A DNA stretch of 5,361 nucleotides. Source: Campylobacterales bacterium. Lineage in GTDB: Bacteria > Campylobacterota > Campylobacteria > Campylobacterales > JAADDG01. Positions 1-5,361 of this stretch are shown here, in pieces. The DNA lies in NCBI GenBank assembly GCA_027009865.1, contig JALVCR010000026.1, forward strand, positions 1 to 5,361, given 5' to 3'. The first letter of the stretch is position 1. Every line of letters begins with the position of its first letter. The position numbers and the translations under genes are program-made. A model generated the notes under the pieces. The model saw only the letters and a list, made by a program, of their open reading frames with translations, searched no databases and was not told the origin of the DNA.

Positions 1-843
1 TTCCGCATTCAAATTTTTTACAGCTTCATCTATCAGAGGCAAAAGAAGATCCCTATCCTCTTTTGCCTCCAATAGCTCTTTTGTATCTTTTGAATTTAAA
101 GTCATTGAATTTTGAAGATGAAAAGATCTTTTGTAATACTCTTTAGCTACCGTTTTGGTATCTCCCTCCATTATAAGCTCGCCTCTCTCAAGCAAAATAG
201 CTTTATCACAAAGCTCTATTACACTTTCTATGGAGTGGCTTACAAATAAAAGGGTAACCCCCCTCTCTCTCATCTCTTTTATTTTTCTAATACATTTATG
301 CTGAAAAAAAGCATCCCCGACACTTAGGGCTTCATCAATTATCAAAATATCGGGATCTATATGAACGTTTAGGGAGAAAGCAACCCTTGCAAACATACCG
401 CTTGAATAACTCTTTACTGGCTGATTTATAAACTCTCCGATATCTGCGAAAGCTATTATATCATCAATCTTTTTTTCTATCTCCTCTCTTGGTATTCCCA
501 TAATGGAGGCTGAAAAAAATATATTCTCAAGACCGCTCTTTTCGGGATCAAAACCTGCTCCAAGCTCTAAGAGAGCTGCAACCTTGCCGTTAACTTTCAA
601 GCTGCCACTTGTGGGAGTTAAAACACCAGTAATAATTTTAAGAAGAGTGGATTTGCCAGAACCGTTTCGCCCTATTATACCAACCGTAGAGCCTTTGGCT
701 ATTGAAAAGGTAATATTTTTAAGAGCATAAAAAGGAGTATGATAAGATCTGTTTGAAAGTGAAAAAACCTCTTTTAATCTATCAATCGGTTTTTGGTAAA
801 GATTATAGATTTTAGTAATATTTCGAAGCTCTATAATTTTCAA
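1..843 (-). CDS. Wzt/TagH-like polysaccharide ABC exporter ATPase, partial at its C-terminus
   Basis: This is the ATP-hydrolysing subunit of an ABC exporter that moves lipid-linked polysaccharide (O-antigen, capsule or similar) across the inner membrane together with a Wzm-type permease, which is not in the window. The frame stays open for 281 codons to the left edge, so the C-terminus is missing. The N-terminus has the family's hallmark long lead-in (YNLYQKPIDRLKE, residues 13-25) before the first core strand. Walker A is GRNGSGKST (58-66). The LLELGAGFDP segment (91-100), typical of Wzt/TagH, stands where other ABC proteins carry the Q-loop. The signature is YSSGM (146-150), Walker B is ILIIDEALSVGD (166-177) and the switch histidine is H203. 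Residues from about 240 would begin the linker to the sugar-binding C-terminal domain present in some Wzt proteins. The start is TTG at 843; no in-frame ATG lies between the upstream stop and residue 115. No well-spaced ribosome site is visible. Function is sure at family level; the exported glycan is unknown. Confidence 0.93.
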   Translation of the reverse strand, partial: MKIIELRNITKIYNLYQKPIDRLKEVFSLSNRSYHTPFYALKNITFSIAKGSTVGIIGRNGSGKSTLLKIITGVLTPTSGSLKVNGKVAALLELGAGFDPEKSGLENIFFSASIMGIPREEIEKKIDDIIAFADIGEFINQPVKSYSSGMFARVAFSLNVHIDPDILIIDEALSVGDAFFQHKCIRKIKEMRERGVTLLFVSHSIESVIELCDKAILLERGELIMEGDTKTVAKEYYKRSFHLQNSMTLNSKDTKELLEAKEDRDLLLPLIDEAVKNLNAE

Positions 844-853
844 CTCTTTAAAT

Positions 854-878
854 AAAAAACAGAGCCAAAAGGCCCTGC
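854..878 (-). terminator. Rho-independent terminator after the exported-protein gene
   Basis: Read on the minus strand, CAGGGCC (877-871) pairs with GGCTCTG (866-860) around a TTTT loop. This gives seven pairs with one G-T wobble. A run of six T follows directly (859-854). The stem begins about eight bases after the TAA of the exported-protein gene, so it should end that transcript. The plus strand has no T-run after the stem, so it is one-directional. It lies only 10 nt before the TTG start of the exporter ATPase gene. Confidence 0.88.
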
Positions 879-885
879 TTGGAGA

Positions 886-2694
886 TTATTCATGGAATTT
901 ATGACCTGCCCACTCTGGATCAGTAAAGTTGCCTTCATTATGATAAGCTACAGTTAATACTGGAATTGATCTCTTACCATTGTTTCCATCTTTTTGGAAA
1001 GCTGCTGCTTCTATATTGTTTTCATCAGCTACAACATAGAATTTAGCCATATATCTATTCGCATGCCATGCAGGAAATTTTGCTTTAAGAGCATTATTCA
1101 TATCTTTAGGGAAATAAATTCTTGTACTTCTTCTTGGAATATCTCCAAGTTGAATATTTGTATAGTAAGCATAACTTGCTTGTCCTGCATTCTTACCGCT
1201 ATCTCCATATGCATCGAAGAATACAGAAGCTGCTTTATCACCCATATTAGTAATTACTATATATGTTCCATAATTTGGATCAGTATTTAAATATGGAATG
1301 ATAAATTGCATTGCTTTAATTCTCCAATCCGCAGCATTTGCAACATCAAGAAGTTTAGCACTGCTTGTTCCTTGCTCATCTGGAGTTACTTCAAGAGATA
1401 CTCTCCACATTCCAGGACAAATAACATCTGTTCCATTTACACTAATAGTGATATTATTATCTCTACTTGTTAAGCTATAATCACCAAAATCACCTTCTAA
1501 CTCATATGCACCTGTTGTAGCATTTTTAAGTAACTTATGAGCATCACCATTATTATCAATAATTTTCACATCTTTAACAGCACAATAGATTGCTCTATTA
1601 ACATTTAATTTAAAAGTGTCTCCAGAACCTAACTCAATTCCATAATCTGCTTTATTTGAAACTTGAACCCAAAATCTTGAAGCAAGCTCACCTGTATCAC
1701 CTTTCCCTCCTGTTAAATTCTCATCTACAAATTTCTTTCTATCTATCCCTACTGTTGTATCAATATATGAAGTGGCAAAACCTTCTGTATCTTCACTATT
1801 CTCTCTATGATATACTTTTGCAGTTAAACCATCTGCATATGTGATAAGTGTAGCTGGAGTAACACCACTCATTGGAGCACTTAAATCTACACCTGTTTTA
1901 TCTTTTGCATCACTTAAAGTAATAGTTGTATCACATACACAACCACATTTTGTACCTTTAATTGGTAAGATATTTAATTTTGTTATATTACTATCTGTTA
2001 CAGCATTTCCACTTGCATCTACAAAAGCATTGGTAGCATTTCTCTCTATATGAGAAACATTTCTATCTGAACCAATAACTAATAATGTTCCAGCAGGAAT
2101 CAAACCAGTAGTATCATTTACTGTTTCATGACCACCATCATATGTAGTAAAATTATGATCATTAAGACCATGTGAAGTCTCTTCATATTGAGAATCTAAA
2201 GAGAATTTCATCATTGTATAACCGGTTTTACTACCTTTTGTAGCAGTTGTAAAGTCAGTTACATGACCAACTTTAATCCAGTTATACTCACTTCCATTAT
2301 AATCTAAAGCATAAAGATATACATCACCACTTGCAGGTTTTTCAATAAAACCACATGAAAGTGTAAATTTCAAAGTAGATTCTTTTGGTAATTCTGAACT
2401 TGAATAATATGCTAACATTCTGTTATGTGAATCAGTAGGCTTATTTGGCCAGGTACTATCATCATATGCATTAACAGAGAGATTAGAATATTCTTTTAAT
2501 AATTTATCAACTTTAATAGCACCAAAATCATCTGCACTTGCATTTTTAATATCTGCATTATTTTTTATATTATTGGCTACCAAACCATTGTCATCTAACC
2601 CTGTCTTATAGAAGACAACATCACTTGCCATTGCGCCGCTTGCCAAAACCGAAGCCGCTGCTGCGGAAACTAAAATTTTTGAGAATTTATCCAT
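886..2694 (-). CDS. Sec-exported surface or periplasmic protein of unknown family, rich in N-glycosylation sequons
   Basis: I do not recognise this 602-residue protein by name. It has a clear signal peptide: MDKFSK, a hydrophobic Ala-rich core (7-20) and an AMA site with likely cleavage after A23. There is no lipobox and no later membrane helix. The mature chain is Asn-, Thr- and Gly-rich and looks like successive beta-sandwich regions: about 25-245, 255-440 and 460-585. The last contains FIIPYLNTDPNYGTYIVITN (464-483), reminiscent of extracellular beta-sandwich modules. There are six cysteines, three of them in the cluster CGCVC (250-254). Eight Asn sit in D/E-X-N-X-S/T sequons: N133, N181, N212, N219, N236, N326, N414 and N589. 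The gene has its own promoter, a structured leader, a strong AAGGAG site and a terminator, which suggests a single abundant transcript. An S-layer, adhesin or other surface-coat role is inference; a periplasmic or secreted protein, perhaps using the neighbouring secretin, is equally possible. Confidence 0.9.
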   Translation of the reverse strand: MDKFSKILVSAAAASVLASGAMASDVVFYKTGLDDNGLVANNIKNNADIKNASADDFGAIKVDKLLKEYSNLSVNAYDDSTWPNKPTDSHNRMLAYYSSSELPKESTLKFTLSCGFIEKPASGDVYLYALDYNGSEYNWIKVGHVTDFTTATKGSKTGYTMMKFSLDSQYEETSHGLNDHNFTTYDGGHETVNDTTGLIPAGTLLVIGSDRNVSHIERNATNAFVDASGNAVTDSNITKLNILPIKGTKCGCVCDTTITLSDAKDKTGVDLSAPMSGVTPATLITYADGLTAKVYHRENSEDTEGFATSYIDTTVGIDRKKFVDENLTGGKGDTGELASRFWVQVSNKADYGIELGSGDTFKLNVNRAIYCAVKDVKIIDNNGDAHKLLKNATTGAYELEGDFGDYSLTSRDNNITISVNGTDVICPGMWRVSLEVTPDEQGTSSAKLLDVANAADWRIKAMQFIIPYLNTDPNYGTYIVITNMGDKAASVFFDAYGDSGKNAGQASYAYYTNIQLGDIPRRSTRIYFPKDMNNALKAKFPAWHANRYMAKFYVVADENNIEAAAFQKDGNNGKRSIPVLTVAYHNEGNFTDPEWAGHKFHE

Positions 2695-2699
2695 TCTAT

Positions 2700-2705
2700 C
2701 TCCTT
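2700..2705 (-). promoter_or_regulatory. Strong Shine-Dalgarno of the exported-protein gene
   Basis: AAGGAG on the minus strand lies five bases before the ATG at 2694. It fixes this start and, with the promoter and hairpin upstream, points to high expression. Confidence 0.85.
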
Positions 2706-2715
2706 CTTATAATTT

Positions 2716-2728
2716 GAAATCTGATTTC
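2716..2728 (-). repeat. 13-nt palindrome in the leader (GAAATC-A-GATTTC)
   Basis: Minus-strand GAAATC and GATTTC are exact complements around a single central A. The element lies between the large leader hairpin and the Shine-Dalgarno. As RNA the one-base loop is too tight, so it would form a shorter hairpin, or its GAAATC arm could pair instead with the GATTTC in the 3' arm of the larger hairpin. As DNA it could be a protein site. The symmetry is certain; its function is unknown. Confidence 0.45.
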
Positions 2729-2729
2729 G

Positions 2730-2757
2730 TAAGAAATCTCATTCATGAGGTTTCTTA
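2730..2757 (-). promoter_or_regulatory. 13-bp stem-loop at the predicted 5' end of the exported-protein mRNA
   Basis: On the minus strand TAAGAAACCTCAT (2757-2745) pairs with ATGAGATTTCTTA (2742-2730). That is twelve pairs and one C-A mismatch around a tiny GA loop. Its first base lies seven bases after the TATAAT box, so it should form the very 5' end of the transcript. Hairpins at that place are known to protect mRNAs of abundant envelope proteins from decay (ompA of E. coli is the classic case). No T-run follows, so it is not a terminator. The stabilising role is inference. Confidence 0.6.
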
Positions 2758-2763
2758 TCTGAT

Positions 2764-2791
2764 ATTATATTCAAAGCAAACTTATTTGCAA
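2764..2791 (-). promoter_or_regulatory. Sigma-70-type promoter of the exported-protein gene
   Basis: The -10 box is a perfect TATAAT (2769-2764). TTGCAA (2791-2786) stands 16 bases upstream and matches the TTGACA consensus at four of six positions. The expected start point is near 2757-2758, giving a leader of about 63 nt before the ATG. The -35 box coincides with one arm of a TTTGCAA inverted repeat, so a repressor or activator could act here. Confidence 0.72.
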
Positions 2792-2816
2792 CTTAAATAT
2801 AAACTTCAATTGCAAA
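2785..2816. repeat. Operator-like inverted repeat TTTGCAA-18-TTGCAAA over the -35 region
   Basis: TTTGCAA (2785-2791) and TTGCAAA (2810-2816) are exact inverted arms about 24 bp apart centre to centre, with further partial symmetry inside (14 positions with one mismatch if G-T pairs are allowed). A third GCAAA lies at 2776-2780 and makes a small dyad, GCAAA-CTTA-TTTGC, with the first arm. The right-hand side of the dyad in genome coordinates is upstream of the promoter; the left arm covers the -35 box. A transcription-factor site is a reasonable reading. Chance is possible because the spacer is AT-rich. Confidence 0.4.
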
Positions 2817-2821
2817 TTTTA

Positions 2822-2840
2822 TGTTCCATTTTTCGGAACA
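2822..2840 (-). terminator. Weak hairpin just after the secretin gene
   Basis: TGTTCC (minus strand 2840-2835) and GGAACA (2827-2822) form six perfect pairs around a seven-base loop, 11 nt after the secretin TGA. The following bases are TAAAATTT, not a true T-run, so termination may be weak. It could instead protect the 3' end of the mRNA or be a protein site. Confidence 0.35.
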
Positions 2841-2851
2841 AAGAAATTTTA

Positions 2852-4939
2852 TCATAATCTCTTTAAAATCTCCTTGAATCCTTTAGTAACTTTATCTACT
2901 TTATTAAAATTATCAAGTATATAAGGTCTAATGGTTAAAATAAGCTCCGTTTTATCGCTACCGTTTGATACCGTTTTAAATAGATTTCCAATAATAGGAA
3001 TATCCCCTAAAATAGGTACTTTTGTATCTGTTTTTGATTTAGATTCCCTAACAAGCCCTCCAAGAAGCGCAATCTGTCCACTTTTTAATACAACGCTTGT
3101 ATTAATTGTTCTGTTTAAAATTATGGGAGCGTCAGCTTTAGTTATACTGTTTTTGCTGGCATCAGATATATCTTGAGAGATTTTTAATAAAAGAACACCG
3201 TTTGAGATAATTGTTGGAGTTACGTTTAAACTGATACCTGTTTTTTGATATGTAACATTTGTTTTTATTACGTTTTGGTTATTTCCTCCATTTAAATAGT
3301 TATATTCGGAATTTGTCATTGGGATTTGCTGTCCGACAGTAATTGTTGCCGGCTCATTATTTAAAGCTATGATTCTTGGAGTAGATAAAATATTTATCTT
3401 TTTATTCTTTTTAAAAGCATTTAATACCACATTAAATTTAGCGCCGTTTATAACTCCCAAAAATCCGCTGCTTCCAAGCCCAAGCCCGCCTAAAGTTCCG
3501 GCAGAAGAGTCAGTGCCGCTTAGAGGCTTTACCTTCATATCTCCAACTTTATCCTGAATATACCACTCAACTCCGTAATTTAAATCATCAGTTAAAGTAA
3601 TATCCGCAATCATTACCTCTATTAAAACCTGTTTTGGGATCGTATCTATCTCTTTTAAAATGGATAAAATCTCTTTATATTTCACAGGAGTTGTTGTAAT
3701 TATTAAAGCGTTTCTCTCAGCATCCAAAGTAACTTTATAATCGCTGCTATTTACGCTAAGGATAGCTTTTTTTTGCACTTTTTTTGCTTCTTTACCTTTT
3801 TTTGCCTCTTTTCCTATTAAAGGCTTATTTGAAACTTCTTTTTGAATTCCAGCCATTGAATTTAAAATATTAACTATCTCTTTAGCAGGCCTGTTTTTGG
3901 CATGATATACAAACATCTTTGGCTCTTCACCAAGCTGAGTAATCGTATCAAGCTTATCTTTCCAATATAAAAGATAATCTATCCAAGCTCTTTTAGCAGA
4001 AACTACAAAAAGAGCATTTATCTCAGAAATTGGAATCATATTGAAATTTTCTCTATCCATTACCGGAATACCGGAAGCTTTCAAAAGATCTTCCACTTTT
4101 AATTTAAAATCTTTAGGATCTATATTTTTTAGAAAAAGAAGATAAGCTTCCTTATTCTTCAAAGAAGGTTTATCTATAACGTCGGCAAATTCCAAAACTT
4201 TTCTTATATATTTGGCTTTATCCTTAATAGAGAGTGTAAATTTATCTATAACTCTGATTTTTGCATCAGGACTTAAAAATTCATATTGAACCATATTTTG
4301 CAAATCTTTAGCTTTCACATAATCAAGCGGAATTAACTGAATAATCTCTCTCTCATCTGGAACATTTGAAGGAATGGCTTTACCTATATATATATCAAAC
4401 TCACCTACTTTTCTTCCCCCCTTTTGCTTGATATAATAGACTCCGTCTTTTTCTTCTATACCTATATTATAGTTTTGCAAAACGGAAGTTATTATCTTTT
4501 TAAACTGCTCTCTATCCACAGGCTTGGACATTTTTAGGGTAACTTTATCTTTTCTTTTCATTACATTTGGTTCGATATTAAAATCTACTCCCAAAATCTC
4601 TCCAAAAACCAAATTTATAAATTTATTTATGGGAATATTCTCAACAGAAACCTGATAATTTTTAGCTTTATGCAAAGCTTTTATTATTTTGGATCTTCGC
4701 ATTAAATTTTGCATCTGCTTTGCGCTTTTATCAAAAGAGGGGACCCTCTCAATACCGCCTTTTCTATCAGGGGGCAAATACTTTTCATTTTCTCTATCTA
4801 AAATTTCGCTCTCATTGCTCTCTTTTGACTGAAAATATCCCTTCTCTGTTAGATTCATAACATCTTCTGGATGCAGATTCCTATCAGAAACACATCCGGT
4901 AAATAAAATAGCTACCAAAAAAGGCAATAAATATCTCAT
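2852..4939 (-). CDS. Lipoprotein secretin of the type II secretion / type IV pilus family (GspD/PilQ/MshL-like)
   Basis: This protein forms the multimeric outer-membrane channel through which a pilus, pseudopilus-driven substrate or DNA passes. It is 695 residues long. A lipoprotein signal ends in LFTGC with the lipidated Cys at 16, so it probably reaches the outer membrane without needing a separate pilotin. After a charged linker (17-92) come an N0/STN-like domain (about 93-172), then alpha/beta ring domains near 195-256, 265-335 and 340-432. The secretin core is about 435-677. The core shows the conserved STPRIIALNNEPATITVGQQ stretch (519-538) and the family signature VPILGDIPIIGNLF (641-654). 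A Lys-rich insert with a tandem GKEAKK (376-387) interrupts the last ring domain. The ATG overlaps the preceding stop as TAATG, with AAGGAG eight bases upstream. A GspD, MshL or PilQ label cannot be chosen from sequence alone; the four-domain layout is closest to GspD. Family certainty is high. Confidence 0.95.
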   Translation of the reverse strand: MRYLLPFLVAILFTGCVSDRNLHPEDVMNLTEKGYFQSKESNESEILDRENEKYLPPDRKGGIERVPSFDKSAKQMQNLMRRSKIIKALHKAKNYQVSVENIPINKFINLVFGEILGVDFNIEPNVMKRKDKVTLKMSKPVDREQFKKIITSVLQNYNIGIEEKDGVYYIKQKGGRKVGEFDIYIGKAIPSNVPDEREIIQLIPLDYVKAKDLQNMVQYEFLSPDAKIRVIDKFTLSIKDKAKYIRKVLEFADVIDKPSLKNKEAYLLFLKNIDPKDFKLKVEDLLKASGIPVMDRENFNMIPISEINALFVVSAKRAWIDYLLYWKDKLDTITQLGEEPKMFVYHAKNRPAKEIVNILNSMAGIQKEVSNKPLIGKEAKKGKEAKKVQKKAILSVNSSDYKVTLDAERNALIITTTPVKYKEILSILKEIDTIPKQVLIEVMIADITLTDDLNYGVEWYIQDKVGDMKVKPLSGTDSSAGTLGGLGLGSSGFLGVINGAKFNVVLNAFKKNKKINILSTPRIIALNNEPATITVGQQIPMTNSEYNYLNGGNNQNVIKTNVTYQKTGISLNVTPTIISNGVLLLKISQDISDASKNSITKADAPIILNRTINTSVVLKSGQIALLGGLVRESKSKTDTKVPILGDIPIIGNLFKTVSNGSDKTELILTIRPYILDNFNKVDKVTKGFKEILKRL

Positions 4940-5361
4940 TACTTTTTCTCCTTAGGTTTATATTTATCCATCTCGACTCTAAAAAAATCAGCCTCAATCT
5001 CTTTTTTACTCTTTAAATCCAAAAATTTCACTTTATTAGAAGTAATTTTAACCACTTTAACTCTTTTATCTATTAAATCTCCTTTTCTCTTCTTAAAATA
5101 GAGATAGTTGTCTTTCTCTTTTCTAAACAAAACTACAAAACCTTTCCCAATTCCCAAAATCTCATAGCATTTATCCTTTATACAAAGATTGTAAATTCCA
5201 TCTTTGCTTTTTAATTCAATAATATCTTTAACTTTTTTAACTTTCTTTTTAGTTTCCTTTTTCTCTTTTTTTACGCTTTTTGCCTCTTCCTTCCTAACCC
5301 CCCAAAAGCTATACTCATCAAAAACTTTGCTTATAACAGGAGGTTTTTTCTCTATCAACAG
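4939..5361 (-). CDS. GspC/PilP-like secretin partner, C-terminal part (5' end outside window)
   Basis: The frame is open to the right edge. Within the window 140 codons are seen, the first being CTG and the second TTG, neither preceded by a visible ribosome site. The fragment has no signal peptide or membrane helix, so I read it as the tail of a longer protein whose anchor lies outside. It begins with a Pro-containing stretch, KPPVISKVFDEYSFWG. A very Lys/Glu-rich linker follows (about 23-45 counted from the TTG). After it comes a compact beta-rich region (about 46-130) ending in a GD-V-I-V-pattern like the HR domain of GspC or PilP, which docks onto the secretin N-terminal domain. Two Cys (59 and 64) could form a disulphide. 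Lys is 27 percent of the fragment. The stop overlaps the secretin ATG by one base, which supports a shared complex. The family assignment rests on context and a loose fold pattern. Confidence 0.6.
   Translation of the reverse strand: MLIEKKPPVISKVFDEYSFWGVRKEEAKSVKKEKKETKKKVKKVKDIIELKSKDGIYNLCIKDKCYEILGIGKGFVVLFRKEKDNYLYFKKRKGDLIDKRVKVVKITSNKVKFLDLKSKKEIEADFFRVEMDKYKPKEKK
4948..4953 (-). promoter_or_regulatory. Secretin Shine-Dalgarno inside the upstream gene
   Basis: AAGGAG lies eight bases before the ATG at 4939, within the last codons of the GspC/PilP-like gene. With the TAATG stop-start overlap it supports this start and translational coupling of the two genes. Confidence 0.8.

Noticed and set aside
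503..730. 75-codon plus-strand open frame
   Set aside because: It lies antisense to the Walker A to signature part of the ABC ATPase, whose conserved motifs are intact; no ribosome site or recognisable product.
940..945. TATCAT as a -10 box for the exporter ATPase inside the exported-protein gene
   Set aside because: There is no acceptable -35 box at the right distance and such near-matches are common in AT-rich DNA.
994..2053. Several plus-strand open frames (994-1290, 1298-1480, 1656-1844, 1841-2053)
   Set aside because: All are antisense to the 602-codon exported-protein gene and their translations are low-complexity Ile/Ser/Leu strings; they are mirror frames of a Thr/Asn/Asp-rich gene.
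2730..2757. Leader hairpin as a terminator for the secretin gene
   Set aside because: It is followed by CGAAATC, not a T-run, and lies downstream of a perfect TATAAT at start-point distance.
2931..3557. Plus-strand open frames at 2931-3176 and 3369-3557
   Set aside because: They are antisense to the conserved secretin core, which explains the lack of stops.
5220..5300. T/C-rich stretch as a simple-sequence repeat or phase-variable tract
   Set aside because: It is the Lys/Glu codon run of the charged linker, with no uniform unit and no homopolymer long enough to suggest slippage.
5356..5358. TTG as the true start of the GspC/PilP-like gene
   Set aside because: The preceding codon is CTG in an open frame, the upstream region is not visible, and the resulting protein would lack the export signal or anchor expected for such a partner.

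Overview
The window is AT-rich. It holds four genes, all on the minus strand, so transcription runs from high to low coordinates. Two of them are cut by the window edges. The likely source is a Gram-negative bacterium, because there is a secretin with a lipoprotein signal. A member of the Campylobacterota (Epsilonproteobacteria) is plausible. The grounds are base composition, codon choice, and a secreted protein rich in the acidic N-glycosylation sequon D/E-X-N-X-S/T used by PglB-type enzymes of that group. This placement is inference, not proof.

Region by region, in the direction of transcription: (1) 5361-4939 is the C-terminal part of a small Lys-rich protein. It resembles the periplasmic part of a GspC/PilP-type partner of a secretin. 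(2) 4939-2852 encodes a 695-residue lipoprotein secretin of the type II secretion / type IV pilus family. It overlaps the preceding stop by one base (TAATG), so the two are translationally coupled and probably act together in one envelope channel. (3) 2851-2695 is a dense regulatory spacer. It holds a weak post-secretin hairpin, a TTTGCAA inverted repeat, a promoter with a perfect TATAAT, a 13-bp stem-loop placed at the predicted mRNA 5' end, a second small palindrome and a strong Shine-Dalgarno. (4) 2694-886 encodes a 602-residue Sec-exported protein of unknown family, probably an abundant surface or periplasmic protein, with eight acidic N-glycosylation sequons. (5) 878-854 is a clean Rho-independent terminator. 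(6) 843-1 encodes the nucleotide-binding subunit of a Wzt/TagH-like polysaccharide ABC exporter. It has a TTG start only 10 nt past the terminator and runs off the left edge.

The genes fit a cell-envelope theme: an outer-membrane channel, a separately controlled and apparently well-expressed exported protein, and a glycan exporter ATPase. The most notable signals are the sequon enrichment in the exported protein, its structured 5' leader, and the terminator placed almost against the exporter gene. No RNA genes, mobile elements or CRISPR arrays were seen.
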